The notes beneath the pieces are model-generated. The model did not search any database, was not told the origin of the DNA, and saw only the letters and a list, made by a program, of their open reading frames with translations. Both the position numbers and the translations under genes were made by a program. Shown piece after piece: positions 9,601 to 16,701 of a stretch of DNA of 49,749 nucleotides (its first letter is position 1; the number at the start of each line of letters is the position of its first letter). This stretch comes from an uncultured Pseudomonadales bacterium (GTDB lineage Bacteria; Pseudomonadota; Gammaproteobacteria; Pseudomonadales; Pseudohongiellaceae), in contig CALTDI010000013.1 of the NCBI GenBank assembly GCA_943842505.1, forward strand, positions 1 to 49,749, written 5' to 3'.

Positions 9601-10047
9601 GAAGATTTGGTATTCACCGGAGTTGTCCAACCGACCTGAGAGTAGGTCGAATTCAGTTTCTGCACTGAGCAGCATCTTCTCGGCGAAGGGGGCGAGGGTC
9701 GCCAGTTCTCCACTCCATATAGTGAAGCGACGATCAGGGCCGAGTAAGAAGAAGCTATTGTCTTTGACGAAGATTGCATAGATCGACCCGTAGCGACCAA
9801 TGTCGGCAGGATCTGGTCTCAGTGTTAGAGAGATGTCTAGCACTTGTTGGGTCGTTAGCAAAGCAGTCGAAGCGTCAGAGGCTGCCCTAAGCGTAAAACT
9901 TGTGGATGTGGTGCCGCCATCGGTGGATGCGGCGGAGATTGTGGGAAGCGTGAGCGTGTCGGCCAGCACCGAGCTAGCGAGCATCCACTGTGTCAGCACT
10001 ATTGTAATCAGGAGCGATAGGAATCGATGCGAAAAGAGCTTCATCAT
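6664..10047 (-). CDS. Giant exported cytochrome-like protein (DUF1592/DUF1588-type) paired with DUF1501
   Basis: 1127 residues with a Sec signal (about residues 10-29, ending in SSVLADT). A first haem-binding CAACH is at residues 200-204, preceded by an acidic helix. A second, CTVCH, lies in the motif NPACTVCHIVMDPVAGAFQNW, typical of the DUF1588 block that precedes DUF1585. The region between resembles DUF1592 in being helical with conserved Arg/Tyr. The last third holds a beta-rich segment with paired cysteines (CDYNGEKCLEQRVLYVDALTL), like the carbohydrate-binding-type modules found in planctomycetal cytochromes. It is the first gene of a two-gene operon with the DUF1501 protein. I infer a periplasmic redox or polymer-processing complex; the domain names are assigned by eye and should be confirmed by profile search. 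Confidence 0.82.
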   Translation of the reverse strand: MMKLFSHRFLSLLITIVLTQWMLASSVLADTLTLPTISAASTDGGTTSTSFTLRAASDASTALLTTQQVLDISLTLRPDPADIGRYGSIYAIFVKDNSFFLLGPDRRFTIWSGELATLAPFAEKMLLSAETEFDLLSGRLDNSGEYQIFIAYAVEDDAVLDYTPTPHILLLNEATESPLLDEALSIYEAQLEDELIQARCAACHVTGGLARNSALQFQRSMTGSALNNLSMLQSYLNIEGNSAETLLTKATGGNSHTGGPQISQGDDDYNQLSQVLALLEQVEANAGLAYSFISGQQGESGISIQSLLSSVTLEPREATLRRAMILFAGRAPTAAELKTVRDGSDNTLRNSLRSLMSGPQFREFIVRASNDRLLTAGTEVEPINANFGNFPKLRNLAYEVKLNEEEFAWYQGYGRRIDVATKRASGELIAHVIIDELPYSEILTANYMMMNPLVNELLGGTAIFPADAGDSDFLPARITQYYVGSALRQSEKHPVAGYTVSIIGAPMADYPHSGILSDFAFLSRYPTTATNRNRARARWTLYHFLGIDIENSSQRPTDEAALSDRNNPTLNNPACTVCHIVMDPVAGAFQNWSDFNYYRQNNGIDSLDQFYKHPEDGSNSPYQQGDLWYRDMLAPGLFETAITSRDYTLRELAGRIVEEPGFVRAAAQFWWPAIFGTKPVELPSVESDQGFAEKNAAYLAQQTSMDEFANILAQRLNAKDMLVEMIMSPWFSAHSSTNYEFQAVQLEADLGAEQLLTPGQIAAKTQNLTGVYWRTNESPDGTSHSKYDELSVLLGGIDSIAVTERANLLTPSMTAILQSHAAETACPIVVKNLALPLAERRLFLKVDETITPLSIAYTTTDVTANSSTDWQEHKLVAQIPANGAEIKVSFTNPWCDYNGEKCLEQRVLYVDALTLRHASGSEQRFEESAPEVKISGQHCYIENSSVTFYNQCTMTLSLDLDNTDNFEIIAHLAAQQAPSREQPVQASIEVLSSEEILTAQTGNALLIKQQIIDLFTKLHGKQYAIDSTQVQQTYSLYVTALASALQSSNNNINNCNVWVDGHFFSDLLTPEQLEVARYPSPNGNHYEIDWDYVSEMTNQITTDNTGAKRAWIAVIAYLLSHYDYLHE

Positions 10048-10373
10048 TTGATCTCAATGGCCCTTATTTTCGATCATAAAACAAGGAGTGTTAGGATTCA
10101 GAAGGGCAGTTTAGCAAGCTATTGCTCTCATGTATGCTATAGAGCCACGAAATTCAGGTATGGGTTAAAGGGACAGATTCATTCTCCTTGTGTGAGGCCG
10201 CGCCTATAGCTAGTTAAATAAGAATAGCCCCTTTCTCTCAAAAAAAGGGTTTGCTCATTGTTCCCAGAATTTGGTTTCAGTCAAAGTATGGGGTAGCCTA
10301 GTTAGAGTTTTTGGAAGTGACGATTCATGCTTTCCACGAATGAATTCAAGACTATAAGAGAAGGGTGCAGATT
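10048..10373. promoter_or_regulatory. Divergent intergenic region
   Basis: 326 bp separating the minus-strand DUF1592-like operon from the plus-strand CMD-like gene, so both promoters must lie here. An A-rich tract (TCAAAAAAAGGG near 10240) is visible. I found no convincing -35/-10 pair, palindrome or small ORF. Confidence 0.45.
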
Positions 10374-11459
10374 ATGCCGAGTCAGAGATTAAGATTTAAA
10401 AAACCATTTGCTGTTCGCTTGTTGAGCGCGTTCGCTATGCTGTTGCTTTGGCAAGCCGCCTTCGCCCAGCAGCCGCCTCCACCTTCAGGCGCCTATGACG
10501 CCGCCCCCTATCTGGGGCAGATACGCAATACCTATGTCTACGGGGATATCTGGGAACGCCCCGGGCTGTCGGCTCGGGATCGCAGCATGATTACGGTTGC
10601 TGTGAATCAGGCGCTTTATGCTACCTACGAGCTGCGTCTGCATATGGGTAGGGCGCTGGATAACGGCGTCACTCAGGCCGAGATATCGGAGATCATTGCG
10701 CATACGCTATGGTACTCGGGCTTCCCAACTGGCGTTAATGCCGCCCGGGTAGCAGAACAGGTCTTCGCTGAGCGTGGCCTGCCCGCCAGCCCTCCTGGCG
10801 CATCTTCACGCCAACCACCGGTGGACCCTGAATTGGAATTCCCCGGTGCGTTTCAGCAGACACCCTACCTGCGCGACTTACTTAATCAGGTAGTCTATGC
10901 CGAAACCTGGAAGCGCGCAGAACTGTCGCCCCGCGATCGCAGTATGATTACAGTGGCCGTGGGTACCGCTATGTATGCGTCCAGCGAAGTGCGCTATCAC
11001 GTGGGCAGGGCGCTGGATAATGGTGTGACTCAGGACGAGATCGCAGAAATAATCACTCACGTCACGTTCTACTCCGGCTTTCCTACCGGCGTAAATGCGG
11101 CGCGAGTAACCGCAGAGGTCTTGGAAGCTAGAGGCTTGCCACTGGGCGATGGGCGTTTCCCTGCCGCTCCCTATCTCGATGAGTTAATCGATGGCCTGGT
11201 CTATGGTGAGACCTGGACCCGTGAACAACTGTCGGCGCGTGACCGTAGCCTGGCAACTATAGCCGTGACCCTGTCGAATTATCAGACCGATCAGCTGCGG
11301 GTGCACCTGGCTCGGGGCTTGGACAACGGCCTGACCACACAGGAGATCTCGGAGCTGATCGCCCAGGTGACATTGTATGCTGGGTTTCCTTACGGGGTTA
11401 ATGCTTCGAGAACCTTCGCAGAGGTGTTGCAGGAACGAGGCATGCCACTGCCTGATTAG
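10374..11459 (+). CDS. Secreted protein with three carboxymuconolactone-decarboxylase-like repeats
   Basis: 361 residues from the ATG at 10374. A GTG at 10365 is also in frame, but AGAAGGG spaces better to the ATG. A Sec signal (LLSAFAMLLLWQAAFAQ) is followed by three copies of one roughly 95-residue unit. Each has Y-[LV]-[RDG]-x-L/I at its start, then the hallmark LSxRDRSMITVAV, then RxHxGRALDNGVTQxEISEIIAHxxxYSGFPTGVNAAR. The third copy is the most diverged. This is the CMD/AhpD fold, usually one or two copies and cytoplasmic. No Cys is present, so it lacks the AhpD CxxC and is not an alkylhydroperoxidase. It may be a decarboxylase/lactonase-like or binding protein in the periplasm. It is convergent with 11528-12523. 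Confidence 0.9.
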   Translation: MPSQRLRFKKPFAVRLLSAFAMLLLWQAAFAQQPPPPSGAYDAAPYLGQIRNTYVYGDIWERPGLSARDRSMITVAVNQALYATYELRLHMGRALDNGVTQAEISEIIAHTLWYSGFPTGVNAARVAEQVFAERGLPASPPGASSRQPPVDPELEFPGAFQQTPYLRDLLNQVVYAETWKRAELSPRDRSMITVAVGTAMYASSEVRYHVGRALDNGVTQDEIAEIITHVTFYSGFPTGVNAARVTAEVLEARGLPLGDGRFPAAPYLDELIDGLVYGETWTREQLSARDRSLATIAVTLSNYQTDQLRVHLARGLDNGLTTQEISELIAQVTLYAGFPYGVNASRTFAEVLQERGMPLPD

Positions 11460-11477
11460 ACTAGCAATAAAAGGGGT

Positions 11478-11528
11478 AGTAAAAGGGGCCGGAGGGATTT
11501 AAATTTAATCCCTCCGGCCCCTTTTACT
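11478..11528. terminator. Family-1 palindrome between convergent genes
   Basis: A perfect 22 bp inverted repeat (left arm 11478-11499, right arm 11507-11528) around the 7-base loop TAAATTT. The stem contains GGGGCCGGAGGGATT. It lies 18 bp after the CMD gene, and its right end touches the stop of the convergent gene, so it is well placed to terminate both. An extra AAAGGGGTAGT half-unit precedes it at about 11470-11480. Confidence 0.85.
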
Positions 11529-12523
11529 TATCGTGCGCTTTCTATGGCTCGCGCTTCTTCGGCTCTTGCGCCGCGCAGGATGTTCATCAAGCCATAGTTT
11601 CCCTCGTGGCAGGCATACTCATAGAGCAGTCCGTTCACCTTAGTCAGCGGAATGATTCCGGTTATCTTGTCCGTATAGGCCTGCGGGTCGTCGACGGTAA
11701 ACTCGTAGGCTATGGAGTCATCGCCTAGCCGTGTAAACCGCTCGATGAGAAACTTGGTGTCCGACGTTCCCCCCGCGCCGAATGACTGCGTCAGGCCGTT
11801 AAAATTTCGGGATTCAACAACCAGGGTCTCACCATCCCAGTAGCCACGAGAATCACCAGACCATAGGCGTATGCTGGCATCGAGAGCGCCGCGCCCATCC
11901 AAAGGCACGATGCGCGCGTCATGCACCATCTCTATCATGATGACTACATGGTCTCGGCTCTGAACTATCTGTAGATTATTGTTGTAGAGGCTAGGACTAA
12001 TAGGCGGGCCGGCATTGAAGCCTACTATGCAGCGTTCGCCCAGCCCTCTGTCTTCCGGGCCGTCGCTACCGATACCGCCGCCGGTAAACCTTACCGGACG
12101 TTCGCCGTCGATATCGGGGTCTAGCCGCCCCTGCACAACCACGGCTCCTTCGGCGTAGGGTGGCAGCCGGCCATTTTCTGGATAGACAATAATTGAGGTG
12201 CGCGCGACGTCTCCGATTCCTCCGGTTTCAACCCAGAAATCGTTGTAGGCCTCGTTTACCCCGCCATTGGGAATCGCTGCGTCTGACACGTCATCGCGGG
12301 CTGCTCTGCGCGCCCGAATCTCGGCAATCTCTTCTTCGGTTAAAAACTCTCGCTCACCGTATTGTGCAGGCCTCTGCATGGGTATGTCTGAGGAGAAATT
12401 CCACACGCCTTGCAGATCCGGTTGATTCCACTCAGTTCTTGGCGCCTGATAATCTTCAGCTGACCATGCGCTATTCCACAGCAGTAAGCTCGCGATTGTG
12501 GGTAGTAGAAGCCGTAGGTTCAT
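11528..12523 (-). CDS. Secreted protein of the DLQGVW family, function unknown (copy 1)
   Basis: 331 residues. A Sec signal (LRLLLPTIASLLLWNSAWSA) is followed by YQAPRTEWNQPDLQGVWNFSSDIPMQRPAQYG. A second gene in this window (43055-44068) has the same layout: PDLQGVW-x5-6-QRP-x-Q-Y, RTSIIV-x-P-x-NG, GLGERC / ALSDRC, YNNNLQIVQSRDHVV, MVHDARIV, GDSRGYWDGETLVVES, FTVDDP, and a final YEYACHEGNYGLMNILRGAR. These are clearly paralogues and the motifs give a strong family signature. Genomes of marine proteobacteria carry many such genes near amidohydrolases and hydrolases, but I know of no proven activity. The conserved C-x-H near the C-terminus could bind a metal. AGGA precedes the ATG. Confidence 0.88.
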   Translation of the reverse strand: MNLRLLLPTIASLLLWNSAWSAEDYQAPRTEWNQPDLQGVWNFSSDIPMQRPAQYGEREFLTEEEIAEIRARRAARDDVSDAAIPNGGVNEAYNDFWVETGGIGDVARTSIIVYPENGRLPPYAEGAVVVQGRLDPDIDGERPVRFTGGGIGSDGPEDRGLGERCIVGFNAGPPISPSLYNNNLQIVQSRDHVVIMIEMVHDARIVPLDGRGALDASIRLWSGDSRGYWDGETLVVESRNFNGLTQSFGAGGTSDTKFLIERFTRLGDDSIAYEFTVDDPQAYTDKITGIIPLTKVNGLLYEYACHEGNYGLMNILRGARAEEARAIESAR

Positions 12524-13005
12524 AGCTTGATTCCTGAGAGTGTCTTTCGTGGTTAGTAGAGTCGACTGTCAAAAACTACTCCTTCTTAGCGGCATTTGCC
12601 AGAGCATTTGACCAGCAGTCGGTGTCAGGGTCAGAGAAAATAAGCAGAAGTTTTTGAACGCGTTGACAGAAAGCAAGGCTGCCAACACAAAAATACCCGA
12701 CCAAAGAAGTGGTCGGGCTTGCGATTTAGCTTAGGGGGCGGGAGTTGAATGCCTAAATCAACTTATTGTTATATCAACAAATATGTTCTGGTGATTCTGC
12801 AAATACCGAAAAATGCTTTGTCATCTCTGTCTTACTCAATAGTAAGCTATTGATCGTCAATTGCTTTCGACCCACCGGCCAGTCTGTAAACCCTGCTCTG
12901 TCGGGTAAGCTCCCTTCGTCGAGAATGGTTCCATCCGCACTCTATACATACTATTCTGGGCGAACGATTAGCTATTTCTGATAGTTACTAGCAGGAGATA
13001 AGAGA
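12524..13005. promoter_or_regulatory. Divergent intergenic region with palindrome and repeat relic
   Basis: 482 bp between divergent genes. It holds an 8 bp palindrome CCCGACCA/TGGTCGGG (12696-12703 and 12710-12717, 6-base loop). It has no T-run, so an operator or processed structure is as likely as a terminator. A recurrent motif AGGGTCAGAGAAAA is at 12627-12640. A 71-codon open frame at 12766-12981 has no Shine-Dalgarno sequence or family look and is not called. Confidence 0.5.
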
Positions 13006-14118
13006 ATGCGATTTAATTTGTTTGCCAGGATTTTACTTGTAACGAGCGCGCTAAGTCTGAGCTTTACCTCAGTCAATGTGGCAGCTCAAAGTGCAGCTGC
13101 TCTGGCAGAGCTGGGCAAAGCTCAACAACTTTCTCGGCGCCCAGATAGCACAATGGACAACCCCTTTGAGCTTGTCGAAAACTGGCCGACACTTCTTCCA
13201 GGTCAGGAATGGGGAGCAGCAATTGGATTGCTGCCAGATGACACCGGTGGCTTATGGATGTTGTTTCGGTCAGAGCCGCCAATAAACTACATCAATGCCG
13301 ATGGCCAGATCACTAAAAGCTTTGGTGAAGGCATGATCGTTCAGGCCCATGGTTTCTGCATGGATAATGATGGCAATTTGTGGGCAGGAGACAGCGGTTC
13401 TTTTCGTGATGACCCATCCACTGTCGGTCGTGGCTTCCAAATCCATAAGTTCAGTCAGGAAGGCGAACATTTGTTGAGTCTTGGTAAAGCCGGCGTCTCT
13501 CTAGCTGGGGAAGACACGTTTATTGGCCCAACTGCCTGTGCCGTCACGCCCGAAGGCAATATCGTCATAGCCGACGGACATTGGCCGAGGCCCTCCAATG
13601 CGCAACAGGATGGTGACCGCTTGGTTGTCATTACTCCCGATGGTGAATTCATTAAGTCCGTAGGCAAGCTTGGTGCTGGCCCGGGTGAGTTCATGGGGCC
13701 GCATGCGCTGGCCTATGATGCCAACAATCGTCTCTTCGTCGCTGACCGCTCTAATAATCGCGTACAAATCTTTGATGAAGATCTTAATTTCCTCGATGAT
13801 TGGCGCCACTTTGGCAGGCCTAGCGGAATCGCAATTCTTGAAGACGGCGCCATGATCGTTGCTGATTCCGAATCAGGTGCCGAGCTAGCCGGTCCATCAG
13901 TTGCACCGGAAGGTGGCCCCGGTGCAACTGCACGTAATCCGGGCTTTCAGGTCGGCATTCGAGTGGGGCGTGTGAATGGCTCTCTACAGTTTCTAATTCC
14001 GGGTACGCGACCAGAAGGGATGGGGGCAGATAATCTCGGAAACATATTTGCTGGGCTGACCGGTGGCTGTGATGTCAGCCCGTCCGGAGGCTGTCTGCAG
14101 AAATGGGTTAGAAAGTAA
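13006..14118 (+). CDS. Exported NHL-repeat beta-propeller (peptidyl-hydroxyglycine lyase-like)
   Basis: 370 residues. AGGAGATAAGAG precedes the ATG. A Sec signal (LFARILLVTSALSLSFTSVNVAAQ) is followed by a propeller with several NHL blades. Blade marks include AHGFCMDNDGNLWAGD, GPTACAVTPEGNIVIADG, GPGEFMGPHALAYDANNRLFVADRSNNRVQIFD, RPSGIAILEDGAMIVAD and PEGMGADNLGNIFAG. The spacing of HG/PH motifs in successive blades resembles the lyase half (PAL) of peptidylglycine alpha-amidating enzyme, but such resemblance is common among bacterial NHL proteins. Two Cys pairs near the C-terminus (CDVSPSGGC) probably form a disulfide. It is single, convergent with the HAD gene. A similar propeller is fused in the gene at 28846-30636. 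Confidence 0.88.
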   Translation: MRFNLFARILLVTSALSLSFTSVNVAAQSAAALAELGKAQQLSRRPDSTMDNPFELVENWPTLLPGQEWGAAIGLLPDDTGGLWMLFRSEPPINYINADGQITKSFGEGMIVQAHGFCMDNDGNLWAGDSGSFRDDPSTVGRGFQIHKFSQEGEHLLSLGKAGVSLAGEDTFIGPTACAVTPEGNIVIADGHWPRPSNAQQDGDRLVVITPDGEFIKSVGKLGAGPGEFMGPHALAYDANNRLFVADRSNNRVQIFDEDLNFLDDWRHFGRPSGIAILEDGAMIVADSESGAELAGPSVAPEGGPGATARNPGFQVGIRVGRVNGSLQFLIPGTRPEGMGADNLGNIFAGLTGGCDVSPSGGCLQKWVRK

Positions 14119-14128
14119 TAAAGGGGCC

Positions 14129-14179
14129 AACTAAGGGGGTAGTAGGTATTTAAATTAAATCCCTACTACCCCCTTAGTT
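14129..14179. terminator. Family-1 palindrome between convergent genes
   Basis: An 18 bp perfect stem, AACTAAGGGGGTAGTAGG at 14129-14146 with its complement at 14162-14179. Inside it, after one mismatch, a further 5 bp (ATTTA/TAAAT) pair. It follows the NHL gene by 11 bp and precedes the end of the convergent HAD gene by 35 bp. Confidence 0.85.
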
Positions 14180-14213
14180 TGTATCAGAGGCTTTTTATTA
14201 GTTATAGGAACAA

Positions 14214-15032
14214 TCATAGAGAAAAGCGTTCCCGTAAAAAATGAGCAACCCCATCCGCATGATTGTGCCCAATTACATCGCTTGCTAATTCTTTGATGGC
14301 CGTTTTCGCATTCTCTGGAGCATAACTTTCATCGGCAAGATTAAACATGCTTAAGTCGTTATCACTATCGCCAAAACAGATTACATTGGTTGCCCCTAAT
14401 TGGTGTCTTAGGCTAGAAACAGCAACGCCTTTGTTAGCCAGGCGATGGTGCACATCTATCCAGCTAAATAGCCGGCCTTCTATGGCAGGCCCGGAATAAG
14501 CGACTAGGTTTGAATGTGTATTGAATTCGCGCCACATTGCAGCAACGGCATCGGCGGAACCTATCATACTAATATTAGTGACCTGGCTATCAGAAGAGAG
14601 CTCTTCTATCGGAAGAATTTTGGCTTGTATATCAAGATAGTGCCTGCTGATAAGTTCTTTTTCCACATCATGAAGCGGTGCTGCATGATAAATACAATGT
14701 TGATGATTATCGATAGCGTGAATGAAAGGCGTAATTCCATGAGCTTCTGCAATATTAATTACTTTTGAAATTTCAGTTTTACTGAGTAGGTTTTCAAGAG
14801 TTAGCTTCTGCTCAACAGGGTCCCATATCGTCACTCCATTATTGTAAATTTGAGGCAAGCTAAAAACATGCCCTTTCAGAATATTCTTTGCCGAGAGCAT
14901 GGTGCGCCCTGTTGCTACGGTATAGGCAATGTTGTTTTTTCCTAACAGACTAAGTGTCTCTTTGGTAAAGGGCGATATTTCAGAGGCGCTATTTAGAAGA
15001 GTGCCATCTAGATCAAAGAAGATGAGATCCAT
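14214..15032 (-). CDS. Cof-type HAD-IIB phosphatase
   Basis: 272 residues, cytoplasmic. HAD motif I, FFDLDGTLL, holds the nucleophile Asp7 and acid Asp9; motif II is VATGRT; a Lys follows in mid-protein; motif IV is VICFGDSDNDLSMFNLAD with the Mg-binding aspartates. The central cap domain (about residues 85-185) fits the IIB type seen in Cof/YidA proteins, which dephosphorylate sugar phosphates, HMP-PP or FMN with broad specificity. Length is typical. The Shine-Dalgarno sequence is weak. The specific substrate cannot be assigned. Confidence 0.92.
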   Translation of the reverse strand: MDLIFFDLDGTLLNSASEISPFTKETLSLLGKNNIAYTVATGRTMLSAKNILKGHVFSLPQIYNNGVTIWDPVEQKLTLENLLSKTEISKVINIAEAHGITPFIHAIDNHQHCIYHAAPLHDVEKELISRHYLDIQAKILPIEELSSDSQVTNISMIGSADAVAAMWREFNTHSNLVAYSGPAIEGRLFSWIDVHHRLANKGVAVSSLRHQLGATNVICFGDSDNDLSMFNLADESYAPENAKTAIKELASDVIGHNHADGVAHFLRERFSL

Positions 15033-15244
15033 AATAATATGTATACCCTGCGTTCACGACTAGAGACTAGTCTGTGCTTCAAAATTGGTAATCTAACGTC
15101 AGCATAGCTATTGTTCATCGGCTCTATTCATCACTAGCTTTAGATGGCTAAATTGCCGGGAAAGAAAGGTTAGAATCCAGCTGCGATAGAGTGTTCGTTT
15201 CAAGCCTTTAGTTAAGCGCTATGTCAGTCGGAGAGCAAAGTTTC

Positions 15245-16021
15245 TTATTCAAGAGCAGGTGCTCTCTGCGCGCACAGCATATAGTTCACGAGAGTGTTGC
15301 GGCTCAGCGACATGCTTCTGCGGAGGGGATTCACACTAACGCCGGTTAAGGATTGGGTTTCAAAATGGTCGCGCTGCAGATACGACAATATTTCTTTTGG
15401 CTTACGCAACATGCTATAGCTGTGTGTGCCCTTTGGCAGCCAGCGCAAGATATATTCGGCGCCCACAATAGCTACTAACCAAGCGATAGGATTTCGATTG
15501 ATAGTTGCTATAAAGGTGGCCCCATTCGGTCTGACTAACTCATGGCAGGCAGACATGTATCTATCTAGGTTGGCGACATGCTCTACAACTTCCATATTGA
15601 ATACAACGTCAAACTTCTGTTGCTTCAGGGCAAGAATTTCAGGGCTTGTTACCTGATAATTGATGGCTAGACCGGATTGGTTTGCGTGAGAGCGAGCTGT
15701 ATGAATATTTTTATCCACCACGTCGATTCCCGTGACCTCGGCTCCGAGCCTGGCTACGGATTCGCTAAGAATGCCTCCTCCACACCCTACATCCAGTACT
15801 TTTAAGCCGGCGAGAGGTTGGTCGCTCTCGCTAGCCATGCCGAGCAGGGTAAGTTGTCGGACTATCCATTGAAGACGCAGTTTGTTTAATTGATGGAGTG
15901 GTCGAAAGGGCCCGTCCTGGTCCCACCATACCGCCGAGAGTCTGCGAAAGAAGGCTACTTCAGCTGGGTCGATACTTGAGTTATTAATTCTATTCATACA
16001 ACAGGTTACGCTATCGCTCAT
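15245..16021 (-). CDS. ubiG: Ubiquinone biosynthesis O-methyltransferase UbiG
   Basis: 258 residues. UbiG performs both SAM-dependent O-methylations in ubiquinone synthesis. The opening IDPAEVAFFRRLSAVWWDQDGPFRPLHQLNKLRLQWI is diagnostic of UbiG. The SAM site is VLDVGCGGGILSESVARLGAEVTGID, followed by FDVVFNMEVVEHV. An internal ATG at 15997 (MNRINNSS) is an equally good family start; neither has a strong Shine-Dalgarno sequence. It is divergent from the coq7 gene with 112 bp between, so two ubiquinone genes share one control region. This pairing supports both calls. Confidence 0.95.
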   Translation of the reverse strand: MSDSVTCCMNRINNSSIDPAEVAFFRRLSAVWWDQDGPFRPLHQLNKLRLQWIVRQLTLLGMASESDQPLAGLKVLDVGCGGGILSESVARLGAEVTGIDVVDKNIHTARSHANQSGLAINYQVTSPEILALKQQKFDVVFNMEVVEHVANLDRYMSACHELVRPNGATFIATINRNPIAWLVAIVGAEYILRWLPKGTHSYSMLRKPKEILSYLQRDHFETQSLTGVSVNPLRRSMSLSRNTLVNYMLCAQRAPALE

Positions 16022-16133
16022 TAATTAGACCACTTCTCTAACTGATTTGCGTTCAGAGTCTAGTTAGAAAAAATTGGCGCGGTGTTTAAGTTGGATAACA
16101 TGCAGCCTAGCTCATCCAATCTGATCCTGAAAA
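16022..16133. promoter_or_regulatory. Shared divergent promoter region of ubiG and coq7
   Basis: 112 bp between two divergent ubiquinone-synthesis genes; promoters for both must be here or just inside. No clear operator is visible. Confidence 0.5.
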
Positions 16134-16694
16134 ATGCGCGTAGAGTATTCTATGTTCATAAATAATCCGAAAACTGACGAAATATATAGCTGGCTGCAGC
16201 GAGAGCTGCGTACCGATCACGCAGGAGAAACCGGAGCTATAGCGATTTACGATGGTATTCTGGCTATGTCTAGCTGCAAAAAAGTACGCGGCTTTGCGAC
16301 GAGGCATCGGGAAACCGAAAAGCAACATTTACAGCGCATAGAATCACTATTGCCTGTTTCTCAGCGCAGCTTCCTATTGCCGGTTTGGCGAATTGCAGGA
16401 TTTTTGACAGGTGCAATTCCAGCGTTGATTAGTTCTAGTATGGTTTTTGCGACCATCGCGGCTGTCGAAAGCTTCGTCGATTCGCACTACAGCCATCAAA
16501 TAAACCGATTAAGCGATAAGCCGCTTTACTCGGATATTTCTGACATTCTGCAAGAATGTCGACAGGATGAGCTTGAGCACCGGGACGAGGCCATTAAGTT
16601 GCAGGTGCTAGAGCCTGGTGTGTTTGTACGGGGCTGGTGTTGGCTTGTTGGCTTTGGTTCTGTAATTAGTGTGTCTCTAGCACGCAGGGTATAG
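16134..16694 (+). CDS. coq7: COQ7-type 2-polyprenyl-3-methyl-6-methoxy-benzoquinol hydroxylase
   Basis: 186 residues. A di-iron hydroxylase for the C6 (demethoxyubiquinone) step of ubiquinone synthesis, replacing UbiF of enterics. All ligand motifs of the family are visible: RTDHAGETGA (Glu), HRETEKQHLQRIE (Glu and His), AAVESFVDSHY (Glu), and DELEHRDEA (Glu and His). A hydrophobic stretch between motifs 2 and 3 (IAGFLTGAIPALISSSMVFA) fits the monotopic membrane helix of COQ7. An alternative start at 16152 (MFINNPK) is possible. The gene is 7 bp ahead of nei, so the two are probably co-transcribed. Confidence 0.95.
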   Translation: MRVEYSMFINNPKTDEIYSWLQRELRTDHAGETGAIAIYDGILAMSSCKKVRGFATRHRETEKQHLQRIESLLPVSQRSFLLPVWRIAGFLTGAIPALISSSMVFATIAAVESFVDSHYSHQINRLSDKPLYSDISDILQECRQDELEHRDEAIKLQVLEPGVFVRGWCWLVGFGSVISVSLARRV

Positions 16695-16701
16695 ACAAAA
16701 G

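Noticed and set aside
10374..11459. Alkylhydroperoxidase (AhpD) function
   Set aside because: No cysteine is present, so the CxxC peroxidatic pair is missing.
12766..12981. 71-codon plus-strand open frame between divergent genes
   Set aside because: No Shine-Dalgarno sequence, no domain-like composition and no partner; it lies in a control region and its ORF length is within chance.
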